Below, piece after piece: positions 48,769 to 60,964 of a stretch of DNA of 64,000 bases (position 1 is the first letter of the stretch; every line of letters starts with the position of its first letter). The stretch covers positions 390,164,632 through 390,228,631 of the forward strand of contig CM060900.1 in NCBI GenBank assembly GCA_030762935.1, given 5' to 3'. Source of the DNA: Hymenopus coronatus. Taxonomy: Eukaryota > Arthropoda > Insecta > Mantodea > Hymenopodidae. The translations under genes and the position numbers were made by a program. Under the pieces are notes generated by a model. That model saw only the letters and a list, made by a program, of their open reading frames with translations. It made no database searches and was not told where the DNA came from.

Positions 48769-49820
48769 TCAGATTACACAGACATAGTCCTTCTCTATGG
48801 CAAAGCTCAAGGTAGTGAAAGAGCCGCTTGTTTTCTTATCAGGATTGTTATCCACAATATCCGACTTAACTGCATGCGCTTTTCGCCACGATTATTCAAT
48901 GGATTTGAAAAATGTATACCTTAATCATCAGCAGGAGAGATTGTGGTGTTCCAAACAAACGTCGTACTCTCAACACGAAGAGACCGTTCTGCATCATGAC
49001 AGTGAGGACCCGTCAACAAGTATGTGAGCAAATGCGCACGTAGTCGTTGTCTGGGACATTCTCCATGGACAACTACTGCACCTGTACTACCTAGAAGTAC
49101 ACTGACTACTGCCAGTCAAAGTTACACCACGTTGACTTCTGTACGTGGTTTTCTGCACCGCTTCAAAAGCGATCTCATGTTTCCATGACGTATTCCCTTC
49201 GTGACAAATTTAATGAGGACTACATTATCAATTTCCAAAACAGTCATGTCTAGGCAGAAAAATGCTATGTCTTTCACGGATTCCAAAAAGAATTGGCATA
49301 CATGTGTGGGCAGGTACTCTGGATAGTTATGTGATTTAGCCACACTCTTCTCCCGGGATATCGCGCACCATCTGATAACTCGCCTTCAAAAATATATTGG
49401 GCGTGTTGTTGGAGAATGTGCCATTGAATCTCCATCAAAATATTATAGTTTATTATAGTTTCAGCACGACGTCATTCAGTTGGTGACGGGAGCATCTGGG
49501 CCGACGATTTGGACAAACATGGATAGGCCGAGGTGATCCAATCGTGTGGACACTACGACACCGGATTTGGTTCTATTTGGGTGTTTTCTTGTGGAGTCGT
49601 ATAAAGTATTTGATCTAAGTGAGTCGTGTAAAAGCAGAGGTAGGTCTACTGGCACGAACTGTGGCCTCTGTACAACAGAGTAACTGACTGCAGAGACACT
49701 AGGTGTAATGGAGTGTCTTTACCAGAACATCATTTGTAGGGTCAATGTGTGCAAAAATTGTTGTGGCTGTCACATCGAGTTGGAGTTGAAGCGGATCGGA
49801 ATTCAACCAGAATTAGCCAA
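48769..49820 (+). pseudogene. mariner-like transposase remnant with DUF4817-like N-terminus
   Basis: An almost full-span but broken DDE transposase. In order across all three frames: DIVLLYGKAQGSERAA (48781 onward, the DUF4817-like N-terminal HTH pattern), SPRLFNGFEK, then EETVLHHDSEDPSTS and VVVVWDILHGQLLHLYYLEV (second HTH and linker), LLPVKVTPR, YIINFQNSHV followed by a stop and AE, VWAGTLDSYVI, GVLLENVPLNLHQNI, FQHD (second catalytic Asp at 49468-49470), REHLGRRFGQTWIGRGDPIV, the third-acid block as TPDL near 49560, then FLWSRIKYLI, and near 49745-49795 CRVNVCKNCCGCHIE. The span of about 1,050 bp is close to a whole coding region, so it decayed by substitutions and small indels rather than large deletion. 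No terminal inverted repeats were found by eye. Confidence 0.9.
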
Positions 49821-49824
49821 AAAC

Positions 49825-50790
49825 GGATTGTTAGTTGTAAAAGAGAAGTTTGTGGAACATGAATAAATTTAATTTTTGTTTCTTTGGTATCATTTCCTAA
49901 TGGGCTTTAGTGGAGTGGATAGACGTTACCTATCGCAGCTCATGTTACAGATGGTGAACGCCTGTATTATTACTATATTCACTGGACAGGCGCTGTGGAA
50001 AATCAATGTGCATTACACGAGTGTTCAAGTATAATATTGTGCTAAACGAGCGTATTCACTCATTGTGCACAGTGCCCTATTACACATGTGCTGACATTAC
50101 AATGCGCGAATTATAATAAATCCGATAAATATTGCTTATTGTCCAATGCTAATGACATAAATGTAATATTAGCATAAATGTCTATTGTTTATAACATTAC
50201 ATGACGGACTGTACTATGCCCACAACCTCCGCAACTGCTAAGTACCCAACATTCGTTAGGCAACAGCAACACTAGCGACACCGCTATCAGCAGTAGTCAG
50301 AACTGGTACGGGCTATAACTATCTAGTGAGGAAGATAAATAATATTGTTAGGTTTAACTGTAAACAAAAGTGTCTGTGGAAATTAACTTTCCTGTTTGTT
50401 TCTTTCATAGTATTACTTAATGAGCTGAATTGTAAGGAAAGTGATATACCGAATCAGCATAAGTCAACTGCTTTAGCAAACTTGGTCGTGCCAAATTCCT
50501 GTTTTCCAATGGTTGCTGATGGGAGCAATTGACAATGATTCCTATTGAAAATAGAATTTACTGAATCTTCTCTAGAAGTCCTAAAGTAAGAAAGAGCAAT
50601 TTCTGAACATGATGAATAAGAGAAAATTTCAGAAAGAGCAAACTGCAAAAAATGACGAATCATACGTTCTGGAATTTGCTGCACATTTTCGTGCATACTC
50701 AACGATTTCTCAGTTATTTTCTGTTTCACGGGAATGAATATTGTTGGTTCGTATAACAGAAATGTCGTCGTATAAACCATCCAATTTCTT
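49825..50790. other. no gene recognised
   Basis: A 68-codon plus frame at 50326-50532 contains a hydrophobic run (KLTFLFVSFIVLLNEL) that would look like a membrane segment, but the frame has no recognisable domain and lies in AT-rich DNA, where such runs arise by chance. Confidence 0.4.
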
Positions 50791-50886
50791 GGATAGGTAG
50801 AGTCAGACTGAAAAATTCAATGTCATAGCTGGGATTTGAACCACGGCTATGGCATTGAATTTTTCAGTCTGACTCTCTATCTATCC
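50791..50886. repeat. SINE-derived foldback hairpin, 39-41 bp arms
   Basis: The left arm (50791-50829, starting GGATAGGTAGAGTCAGACTG) and right arm (50846-50886, ending TCTGACTCTCTATCTATCC) are reverse complements apart from one mismatch and a 2-base indel. A 16-base loop (50830-50845) contains GGGATTTGAACCAC, the reverse of a tRNA B box. The arms correspond to the tail of SINE family D at 32577-32690. So the tail exists twice in opposite directions around a piece of head. Transcription across it would give a long, nearly perfect RNA hairpin. Confidence 0.92.
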
Positions 50887-52164
50887 AACTCCTGTCCTAC
50901 ACACGGCTTGTGTGAAAAGCAATTAAAACCAATACATTCAATTTCTGGTTAAAATTTTAAGCTTAACTTCTTAATGAACCTTGTGTCTCGTTTGGAGTTT
51001 TCATTAAAGCTGAAAATTTAAATGGCGGTACCTCTCAGCTCTTTGGACGCCGGGCTCATTTGAGCACTGTTTATAATAAACTCTACGGCAAACATACTTA
51101 ACATGCCAAAAGCTCAGTTCTGAGCGTGGTATTCATTGCTGGACGAAGTTGTTAAGGGTGCGTGAATAACTTCATTTTTTACGCAGCTTAGTGCTCTCGT
51201 TTCTGCAATGTAATAAAAATACACCTATTTGTTGTTCAAAAGAACGAATAACTGTCCGTCTTGTATAAAAATGAAGGCCCAAAGAGAAGGCTTTGGTATC
51301 CTTTGATTTAGTGTTACAAGTAATGTATTTATTAATACTTCTGTTATTCCTTGTTTAAAGTTATGCCAAAGAAAATCTTATCTTATTCAGAACTACATCA
51401 GTTAACTTAATATGTTATCAAACCTGCTTCAAAAATAAATGAGCAATATTATGAATAGAATGGTTCCATTACCACAGTGGCAAATTATTTATTACTTAAT
51501 TTCTGCCATAATAAAGGAAGGGTATATTGGCTACAACATGCCAAAAGTTGGTCGTGCCAGTGAACGTCCCGTTGTTTTGTGATTCACTTTCCGCTTCACT
51601 TGTACACATGCACCCTGTTACAAAGACAAATGTGAGCAAGCGAGCCTCTTGCCTGAGCACCACGACAAAATGGGATGAAACAAGTAGATTCAGCTTGACT
51701 TCACATATCGGGCCGGGAATGGTAAACATTGACATAGTGTTACCTCATTCGATCCTACACTCATACCTCTCTCTTTCTCTCCCCCTCTCTTCATAGAGGG
51801 AGATCTCTATGAAAATCACCCCGAAAGAAAAATTAAGATTAATATAAAACTTTAAGTTGAGCAGCTTAAAACGACACAAAGCAATTGGTTTTCTGAAATG
51901 TCCCCACAATGCTTTGTACTAAAGGTTTTTCTTTGTACCTACGTTTTGTTATATTTTATTTTATTATTCATGTTCTCAAATAGATTTTCAATTATTTTAT
52001 TTGGTGTATTCAATCAGGTTTCATTACCCCATGTACATTGCCACCTTAACCTAAAATCATCTATACGCACATGACGAGGTGAGATCAACTCATTGCCTAC
52101 GTATGGCACTATAGGATGAAATCACGACTTGCCGACGTAAAAATTACAAATTTAGCCAAAGCAT
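50887..52164. other. no gene recognised; small hairpin at 51795
   Basis: The CT-rich tract at 51765-51793 is followed by CATAGAG GGAGAT CTCTATG, a 7-bp stem. The rest is AT-rich. Confidence 0.5.
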
Positions 52165-52331
52165 CTTTTCTTTAAAAGAATGAGGCTCTTTTACGTCCAA
52201 ATAATCAGTACACGGGACAAACGGCTTTACTTACCTTCCTAAGGAAGCCATGCTAAGGGCCACCCTCCAGCAGGTTTGACCCCGCAACCTTGGGTATTAT
52301 GGACCAGCATATTAACCACTACAGCACAGGT
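52165..52331 (-). mobile_element. SINE family C, partial copy
   Basis: The minus strand reads GTGCTGTAGTGGTTAATATG (A box), CCAAGGTTGCGGGGTCAAAC (B-box-like GGGTCAAACC), then AAGGTAAGTAAAGCCGTTTG, TCCCGTGTACTG and GGACGTAAAAGAGCCTCATT. It ends before the family's 3' module. Confidence 0.88.
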
Positions 52332-52334
52332 CGT

Positions 52335-54440
52335 AAATAAACGATATTCTGTGTTTTGTCTAAATATCCTCTGAATCTTTTCTTCCTAATAGTTTACAAG
52401 TGACTCAAAAATGTGACGAGATACACCAAATGTTATTTCTGGAAAATAGAGCGTGCATCCATCTGCGTTGTCCGAAACATTTTTCTGGCGGTTTGTTCTT
52501 TCCATTTTTATTCTATTTACAGTTATTACTATTTACATTTTATTTGTAATAGCTATTAAATGTAATTATTTTTAGTGCTACTTATTAATGGTCAATATCA
52601 TACTTGCTTGCAATTAATGAAACCATTAATTGCGTTATCAAGTCCTGTTGATACATCATTTAATGAGAATTACCAACATATATTTACACATTGGCGAATA
52701 TTAAATTCGACCTATATACATTTACCTGTCCTTAGTTTAATGCTCTATTTGGTAGACTGCCGTTCTAGTTCTGCTTATGTCAAATTAAACTTAATGATTA
52801 TAAAGTGACCAGCGTGAAAGAATTTTAGGTATCTTTTCTATTGTAGCCACATATAGTCGTCAGTCCTTTCTGCCATCAGGGTTTGGCACCCCCACCTGGT
52901 GAAAAGTATTTAGAATAAACACTGCCCTCTCTCCCCCTGGATGAAAATTCACTGCGCATTAACTAGGTTTTAATAACCTTAACCCATAGATACTAAATTA
53001 TTACCTACCGTACAACAGATAATTGACTCACCCATGATGTAATACATGGACAGACTATTTTATTATTTCGGTTTCGTTACTATAGTATTTATTTAGCTGT
53101 AATAACATTATCCCGTAATATAATAAGTTGCAAAATAGTCGCCCTACCTTGTATTCGAAAATCAAAGCAGTGATATTAACGCAAACCTAATGAATAACAT
53201 TTAAAACAGAAACTGAGAAGGTGGCAACTAAAATATTTGAGCACTAATAAGCATATACAATTATGTACATCCACCAATAATCCGCAAGCAGTACTAACAA
53301 GAGATCAGATAGATCAACATTACTATATATATACATATTATTTTAATATATTTACATGCCATAGAAGAAGAATTATAGTACAATAATTATAGTGGTTGGG
53401 ACGGGTAAAGGAGCAGCTGGTTCGCCATTCTCTTACATCAGCCAGCGCAAAACATTACACGCAACTAATATTATCCGCCAGCCCACCTCTTGCTATTCAT
53501 AGAAATAAGGAAATATATACTTAAAGACCACATAGGTGTTCTGTTCTGCAACTTTTATTTGAAGTATTGTATGAAATTCTATAAGCGAAAGGTTTTACAA
53601 ACGAGAAACGGCAAAAATAAAAATATGCTTCCTCAACCTGTTTCAAATATCTAATAATTCGATACTGCTGGCTAAAGTTTGTACTAGAACATTATGTACA
53701 AAATAATATCATAAATATAACAAAAAGTTTTGAAGGCTTAGATTACATAAAGGGTGAAGTGGGTGATCCCGTAAAATTGCAGGGAACTAAAGGATGGTTA
53801 GAGGGATAACTACCGCCGGAGGGAACTCAGGGGACTTTTGACAAGTTATACCTCTAAATGAGTACTAACGACATAATTCCATGTGCCTGTTAATTATTTA
53901 TTTAATTACCCCCTTTTCTGGTCTTCGTTGACAAGAAATTGGATAGACTTTCTCAGTTACTTTCTTTGTAAAGATTCATACACCCAAAATATTCCAAAAT
54001 TAGGTATTGTATTCATAGCTTACACAAGATAATATTAAAGCTATAATCAATTTTTTAAAATATTAAGTTAGCTAATCCTATTAAATATTCACAAATAATG
54101 TTTGGCCCTATATTTTGTTTCAAAATTGAAAATTGTTGCATGAATTTCTTCTACATAAATATTGATTGCAGTATTAAATTGAACGAATGTCGCCAAAGTT
54201 CGGAATATAACGTCGTTTGAGTTTTACTTCTATGATCCTTAAAACTGTATCACGGAATTTATGTATTTATTTTTCTACAATTTAATTATACCCAATAATT
54301 TACATTCCTTTCCACCGTCACCAGTGATATAATTTCTATGTAATTAAAAGAGAAATGTTGAAAAGTCGCGAAAAGTAAATCAGTATGCGATTTTCAACAA
54401 TTGAATAAGCCTGCGGTAGGCAATGGAAACTTGTGGGGTA
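52335..54440. other. no gene recognised
   Basis: AT-rich; short TATATA tract near 53320-53335. No supported feature. Confidence 0.5.
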
Positions 54441-54449
54441 AATGCTTAA

Positions 54450-54530
54450 ACACTCCCACACAAACACGCACACGCGCACACGTACATGCACAAACAGACA
54501 TAAATGCACACACATGCGTACATACAGTAA
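54450..54530. repeat. CA/CGCA-rich low-complexity tract
   Basis: Irregular ACACGCACACGCGCACACGT-type sequence. The plus frame at 54401-54619 is a product of it. Confidence 0.85.
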
Positions 54531-55019
54531 AAGATAAGAATACCATTACTGCCAACACACTTTATTTATCACATAGGCATTCAACGTTACACAACACGTT
54601 TCAGTTGAATCACTGTTGACACTCATTATGAACACAACTGATCCATTGAATCACAACTGCGTACAACTGAACCGCTGCATCACAACTCTCAACTGAATTG
54701 TACTCGACACGGTCAACTGTTAACTGCCCACCATCGTCAGCTCCATAGCTTTTCAACCGACTTCACTCATTGACTGCCCAACTAACTTTAGTCTACCCTT
54801 TATACAAGTCCAGTAAAAGAGGCGGCACATTCTGGAAAAGGAAATTACTCGACACTGCCAAAAACAATCTTCAGAAGCTGTGGGGTAGTGCACATAATGA
54901 GTGACTTAGACGGCTATTGTGTTTCTTTACGTGCTGTTGCTCTGAGGGACCGGTTGGAACAACAGCTGCACCTAGTTATACATTTAGGTGCTACCATGTG
55001 GTCAGTGGCAGTCCACAAA

Positions 55020-55395
55020 TACATTGCACCGTTGTTACAATACATACGTACGTTACATACATATGCATATATTCATGTATGCACACAAATACACATCCAC
55101 ACAATACGTGTATGTACGCACAGACGACATGTATACACACACAAAGACTCACACACATGCTTCACAGTGACAAACACACCTACACACTCACCCTTACAGG
55201 CATATACACACAGACACATATATGCATATGTAGCTATATACATACACACGTTGACGTACATACGCAGTTACACACAGAAACACACACACACACACAGTTA
55301 CATTCACATACATACTAACAAACACGCATACACGCTAAAATACGTACACTCACTTGCACATATAAACATACATACACTAACACACACACACACTT
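55020..55395. repeat. long CA/CATA-rich low-complexity tract
   Basis: About 375 bases of degenerate ACAC, ACATAC and ACGTAC units. It yields three overlapping His/Thr/Tyr-rich frames (the longest 54888-55400, 170 codons) that are not genes. Confidence 0.9.
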
Positions 55396-55399
55396 ATTA

Positions 55400-56042
55400 G
55401 CACATTCATGCCCGCCCGCAATGAGCTTTTGCTAAAAGTGAGGATTTATTCATCCGGAGTATTCCGGGATGTACCAGTGCAATCTCATGATCAAATGTTG
55501 CAATTGACTACAGTACTTCCCTTACTTAACAATTCAAGTGGCATAGAAAAGTGAATAGTTACAACGGATTATAGATACAGGTTTTTCTATTGTAGGCAAT
55601 GCGTTTTCTATTCAAACATTGGCATGCTCACCTTACAGAGCTAAAACTAAATCTCGCATATTAATAAAATTCTTTAAACCTTATCCTGTTTATAAAGCCC
55701 GAAAAAGGGGCAGAGCACAGCATATAGTCCAAGTGGCCCTTTTTGCTTCGAACGTGACCCCCGCTAGAGAGGGAAGAGAGAAAAGAGTCGAAGGGTGACC
55801 CGATTCAGGAAACAACGTGGGCAAGCGTAGATGGCGTACCTAAAGTTCACAGATTGAACATCTCTGACGCCCACAAGCTCATTACAAAACCTAGCTCCCG
55901 AGGACCAATGAATACGCATGCCTGCTGTGAGAGCACCCTGAGGCAGGTTGGTGATCAGTCCAAGCATATTTGCCTACCGACTCGGGGAAACCACGGAAAA
56001 CACATAGTCAAGGAGAATGGTCATCAAATATCCAATCCGTTG
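55400..56042. other. no gene recognised
   Basis: Mixed composition. Overlapping short frames at 55764-56057 lack motifs and one runs into the SINE that follows. Confidence 0.45.
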
Positions 56043-56302
56043 CCCTCCGTGGTGTAATGGTTACCATGCTAATTTCATATACCCAAGGTCGCGGGTTCAA
56101 ACCCGGCGGAGGACGATGGATTTTTTCGGGTGTAAAAATCCTTCGGAAGGGAAGTAAAGCCGTTGGTCCCGTGTCGTAGATTTACGGCACGTAAAAGAAC
56201 CACAAGCCTGATAGAGAGGCGTCTGAGCAAAATTAAGCGGTCTTTCACGCCCAATTTAGAATGGGACGCTGAGAACCACAGTAGTTAAAGAGCATCCAGA
56301 AA
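56043..56302 (+). mobile_element. SINE family C, full-length copy
   Basis: The tRNA head CCCTCCGTGGTGTAATGGTT (A box) leads to GGTCGCGGGTTCAAACCCGG (an intact B box with a paired arm). Next come a spacer and a conserved core: GGGAAGTAAAGCCGTTGGTC, CCGTGT, GGCACGTAAAAGAACC. A conserved 3' region has GTCTGAGCAAAATTAAGCGG, TCTTTCACGCCCAATTTAGA and GACGCTGAGAACCA. The copy at 62524-62794 shows the same blocks in reverse. A long conserved central domain next to a tRNA head is the hallmark of SINE superfamilies with shared cores in metazoans; which superfamily this is I cannot say by eye. Confidence 0.93.
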
Positions 56303-56304
56303 TA

Positions 56305-58220
56305 ACACGACATTTTTAAATGTCCAATCCAATCCAGGACATCCAGGATGCGAACCTCACACTTTACCCTGGCGCCATGTTGCTCGGTGATTAATGCATA
56401 ATAATAAGGACCGCTAGAATATTAATTCTTGTTTATAAGCTTTTAATACCACTTATTTTCTTTCAATTGCTGCAGTTTTAATAAAGGTCTCCCAAAGAAT
56501 ACAAGGCCAGGTCTTCTAAAACCCCTGATAGGTATTTAAGAACAAAACGCTAGTTTGACGGGGTATACAAACAAATCGTTACATTTACATAGTTGGGCTG
56601 GGAATTAGTCCCGTAAATAAATTTAAGGGTATTGCATAGAGAGTGTTGGATTAAGGGGCTAGGCAACTTAACTACCATCACTCTGCAGCGGATTTACTGC
56701 TGTGTTCTACAAAACGCAATATACGTAAATCACCTTGGCTACAGCGGGATTGAATATGTTCTAAATAGCTGTTTGAGTGCCGAATACCCTGCTTTGGAAG
56801 CGCTGTCTCTGAAATTACCAATGCGCATGAGTGGTACGAGATATGTGTGCCAAGTACAAACGTGCAATTGGCATGCAAATTGTTGTTGATAAATATATTT
56901 CAAAACGTTGTTTTGATACCTTGATTTTCAATTCCATACTTACAACTGTTATTTCATTCACTTAAGACATTAAATCATTTTATTATTCACAAACTTTAGT
57001 CACAAGCGTGAGTAACGATGACATGGACTCTAAAATGTAGTTTTATTCACCATTTTTTTTTTTTTTTTTTGCAAGTAACGTGAAATTTCACTTTGAGAAG
57101 TGTATAGAGGAAGATAACAGCAAATGCAGAATTATCATTAAATTAATTAAACCATCTATGCATTCGCTAGTACCTAGATGACAATGTATTCTTAGACAGA
57201 CTCTTGCAAAGCTGTTGCATCTTTCTTTTCTAGCAGAGTAAACTGTGAAATTTGGAATTTTGTCAAACACTGCACAAGATATTTGAAACTGAAGTTCTTA
57301 GTAAATATACTCAAATTATTTAAAATTTCGGACCTATTCATCAAAACGTTCGTTATAAACAATGCCTCCACCTTAAGTTGATGTTTTTTGTTCCGCTGCT
57401 TGGCAGAACAATATATATAAATGGTTAAGCCTACCGTATTACACGGTTATCTGTAGATAAATCAGGTGCGCTAGGCCACAGGCCAGAAAATATACCACAC
57501 AACAGCGAGGAGTGCAATTCACAAAGCATAGAGGAAATAAAGAAAAGGAAAAGTATATAATATTCATATATGTATGTTTTACAAATCAGAAAATACCAAC
57601 AGAAAATGGTGTTACGCATAGTTTAAAACTAAATCACAGATGAAAAATCATAACGTATATGAAAATATAGCTTGGGAATTTTTATTCAAATAATCTACTA
57701 AAGTGAAAAATGTGTAAATTACAGCGCAAACATCTGTATAATATGCCTTAAATGCGGAAACAGCGAAAAAATCACGCTCATTAAGAGTCCGTTTCCAAAC
57801 CACTACTAGTGTCCATGATGATGTACGAGAACAGTTTAAACAGACGGAAGAGGTTATGTATTCCGCTTCAGTTACAGAGTCTTCATTTTGGCGATAATAA
57901 AGTCGTCTTTTGACAAATAAATAAACTTATAATTTCTTCTATCGCTATCCGGCAATAGCTAGTTTTTAATTATGTACACGCTGTTTTATTTAACATTTGA
58001 CACTAGAAATAAAATTATTCTAATATATAAATAGAGATTTATAAAATAATGCATATAAACTTAAGATAAAAATAAATATTAGTATAACTTACTGTCTTTA
58101 AATATTAAATTAACATATTAATAAACTTAAGGTGCATGCCAACACTGTAGGCTTAAGTAAAAATAAATATTAAGGCGTCTAACAAAAGCCAAGCACGAGA
58201 GTACGTAATGTTTCACTTAG
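56305..58220. other. no gene recognised; T18 and a short direct repeat
   Basis: A T18 run lies at 57053-57070. A direct repeat of about 20 bases (CTTAAG...AAAAATAAATATTA) occurs near 58058 and 58151. Opposed frames at 56632-56889 lack motifs. Confidence 0.5.
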
Positions 58221-58337
58221 TTGTTATTATTATGATTATGATGATGATTATTATTATTGTTGTTGTTATTATCATTATTATTGTTGTTATTATCATTGTT
58301 ATTATCATTATCATCATTATCATCATCATCATTATTA

Positions 58338-58372
<35 letters not shown>

Positions 58373-58428
58373 GTTATTATTGTTATTATTATTGTTGTTG
58401 TTGTTATTGTGGTGGTGGTATTATTATA
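58221..58428. repeat. (ATT)n/(GTT)n compound microsatellite, about 208 bp
   Basis: Imperfect trinucleotide array with ATT, ATC, GTT and a terminal GTG block. The Ile- and Leu-rich frames over it are artefacts. Confidence 0.97.
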
Positions 58429-58429
58429 G

Positions 58430-59235
58430 CACAAACACCACTGATTGACGTTCCCTTGGAATTTCTCATTGAGTTCTTCAAAATTTTTAACGCATGAAGG
58501 GTGAAACGGGTCTCCAGGTACGTATCAGTATCACTATACTATGAAGAAGAGATATATAGGGCTTCAAATTGTACTATTTACAACTTATGAACTTTCAATA
58601 ACTGGGAATGTTTCAGAAATTAACTTCACTGGCGTTCTTAAAAGAAAATGTTAATGAAAAGAACATGTTTCCTATGGTAAGCTTTTGTCTATTTTCACAG
58701 CTTCTCATTTTTTGAAGTGAAAACAGAACGTTTTATTTTCAGTTGAATACGTTAGTGTAGGAAGGATTGGAAACATAGGCGATTGCAGGTACATGCGTCT
58801 CATTTATTACAGTTTAACTTTCAAATGAGAGAGGAAAGCGATATGTAGAAAACAAAGTAAAGCATACAATTTAGTGTAACAATCAGTCAATTTATAATGC
58901 CATAGTTGAGACCATATTTGAAGTTGTTTCTCCTTTTGAAATATAACTTAGTAGTGTAATTTATAATTCTAATTTAGATATCGTGTATGCGAAGATTTGT
59001 GCTATGTGTAGTTAAACAATTTAGTACACCTACTGCCTAGACAAAAATTAAGTTTCAAAATCTCCTAGGTCATTCTTTATCACTCCGTCACAGGAAACGT
59101 AGAAAACCGTGTGTTAACTTATATAATTTCACCAACCGTTGTCAGGTATCCAGGAGACTATCCCACTGGCCTATCTGCGCGCAAGCCTGTAGCTTCATTC
59201 TAATATTATCATAGGGTTCCAATTGACTTATGTAA
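58430..59235. other. no gene recognised
   Basis: AT-rich sequence without supported features. Confidence 0.5.
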
Positions 59236-59237
59236 GC

Positions 59238-59302
59238 TGATGGCGCGGCGGTTGTAAGCAGATTTTCAGCGAGAGAAACTACAGGTTCAAATCCTTACAC
59301 CA
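59238..59302 (+). mobile_element. tRNA-like SINE head or tRNA pseudogene
   Basis: GATGGCGCGGCGGTTGTAAG carries an A-box-like part, and CTACAGGTTCAAATCCTTAC a good B box at tRNA spacing. The acceptor stem does not pair well and the following T-rich sequence is not a known body. Confidence 0.45.
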
Positions 59303-59309
59303 AAATACT

Positions 59310-60519
59310 GGCTTTTCTTTTTATTTTTTCAGAATAACGCAATAATTTATATAAATTATTAACAAATTTCACATTCTAAATACTAATTTGGTTTGAAAGT
59401 ATTTACGCTCACAAAATAACATATATGATATTTATAAGTACCGTTAAAAGAAAAATCAAATAATCACACAAATTAACATAAGTTATTTAAGTTCTCCGAA
59501 TCGAGAAATCTCATTATTAGTGACAGTGAATGTCGCGTAGCAGCACCGGCACTAAAACTCGTAGAAATGTAACACTACTTGTGCTAGTGGAACAGAAGGA
59601 CCGCCACTTGAGGTTTTTATAAATTAACGCAGTAAAGTAGCTGGAGAAGTTACTGAATATGGTTTTCCGTTGGCATTGTTTATTTAGTTAGAGGAAAATA
59701 AAATACATTTTCGATTTAAAAATGCACATTTTAGGTAAAATTATTAAGACTGATTAAAGACCACAAATTTGGTTGGCAGCTGTTGCACCTTTTTAACAGA
59801 CGGAGCATTAGAAGCTTTGAAACAATCAAACTCCATTGTTATACATGCTTAGTTCTTCAATTTGATCACAGTGTTTTTTTGAGAATAGCATTGAATACAT
59901 ACTTATTTGCACACTGTGTTCCATACCTAAATGTAGAGGACAGGAACACGTATAGGTAAGTAGCTTCAAGAGCCGGAACGATAATTATACACGCAGTGTA
60001 TATATCTACATGTTTACTGCTGTCACATAGCCAAATTGTTGCATGCATACTTTCACCCCATAGTATTTGATATGGTGTGCGAGAGTCGAAGCTGGGACTG
60101 TTATGTGTATTGTACGGACATTGCTATTCGGTGCAGTGATTTCGTTTCAGCAGCTGATATTTCTTTTTTAGGCAGAACGCATGGAAAAAGAGCAGCAATC
60201 GATGCATATCCTTTTCGTTTTCCCCCCGCATTCACTGAAAGCCAATGGGAGTCGTCAGCACCCAGTGTACTGACTCAAAGTGGTTGCATAAAATATAACG
60301 TTTTTATAATTCTTTCTTGGGTTATCAGCAGAATAAGTTTTATGAGAGTGAAGCTTTCGGCCATCCGGATATTCTTAGTTCCTGAAGAATGTCGGAGTTG
60401 GAATGACCAAAATTTGGACAGTCACACTCGCAACCGATAACAACAATAATTGCAATTATAAGTTTCAAGTCATACATGCCCACTTCGAAAATGGTGAAAT
60501 CCAAAATCAAATAGAAGTA
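59310..60519. other. unassigned 134-codon frame in non-coding DNA
   Basis: The plus frame at 60036-60440 (non-ATG start; includes SFLGRTHGKRAAIDAYPFRF) is the longest frame not explained by a repeat. Composition is balanced but I recognise no domain, and no splice sites or polyadenylation context support it. Confidence 0.3.
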
Positions 60520-60670
60520 AATAATATAATATAATGATAATGGTATAATATGATATAATATGATAATATAACGATGATAATAGTAATAAAAGCAATAACA
60601 ATAACAACAATGATAATAACAATAGTAATAATAATAACAATAATACTAATAATATTAATAATAATAATCA
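60520..60670. repeat. (ATA/ATAATG)n low-complexity tract
   Basis: Degenerate ATAATA/AATAACAATAATA repeats. The minus frame over it is Ile/Val-rich and spurious. Confidence 0.93.
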
Positions 60671-60910
60671 CTGCTACATTTATCGAAAATAGTACCTTAT
60701 TCTTCATGCAAGGTTCACAATCTTTCAAGTTTTATAGAAATTATTAACAACATTTTTTGTTAAAATAAACATTATTTGCGGCTAAAAGATTGAATGTGTA
60801 CGAAGAGGATTTCCTGAAAAAGCTTACACCATCAAGGATGTCTTATTAAGATGGAAAGAGTGTTTATAGGAGTTTTTGCTCTTGGGTTATGCCATTTGCG
60901 TTTACGATAA

Positions 60911-60963
60911 TGCACACACACACCCACACCCGCGCACCCGCGCACCCGCGCACGCACGCACAT
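60911..60963. repeat. (CA)n passing into (CCCGCGCA)n
   Basis: TGCACACACACACCCACACC is followed by three CCCGCGCA-type units and CGCACGCACGCACA. It is a local CpG-dense, mostly purine-pyrimidine alternating run in AT-rich DNA, a sequence type prone to Z-DNA. Confidence 0.93.
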
Positions 60964-60964
60964 A

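Noticed and set aside
50326..50532. Small membrane-protein-like frame
   Set aside because: The hydrophobic run is expected in T-rich DNA; no other support.
54888..55400. 170-codon frame, the longest in the window
   Set aside because: Most of it lies over a CA/CATA low-complexity tract and is His/Thr/Tyr-rich in three overlapping frames; no domain.
58208..58434. Frames on both strands rich in Ile, Leu, Val
   Set aside because: Artefact of the (ATT)n array.
60036..60440. 134-codon plus frame as a gene
   Set aside because: Non-ATG start, no domain, no splice or poly(A) context; kept only as a note in the gap entry.
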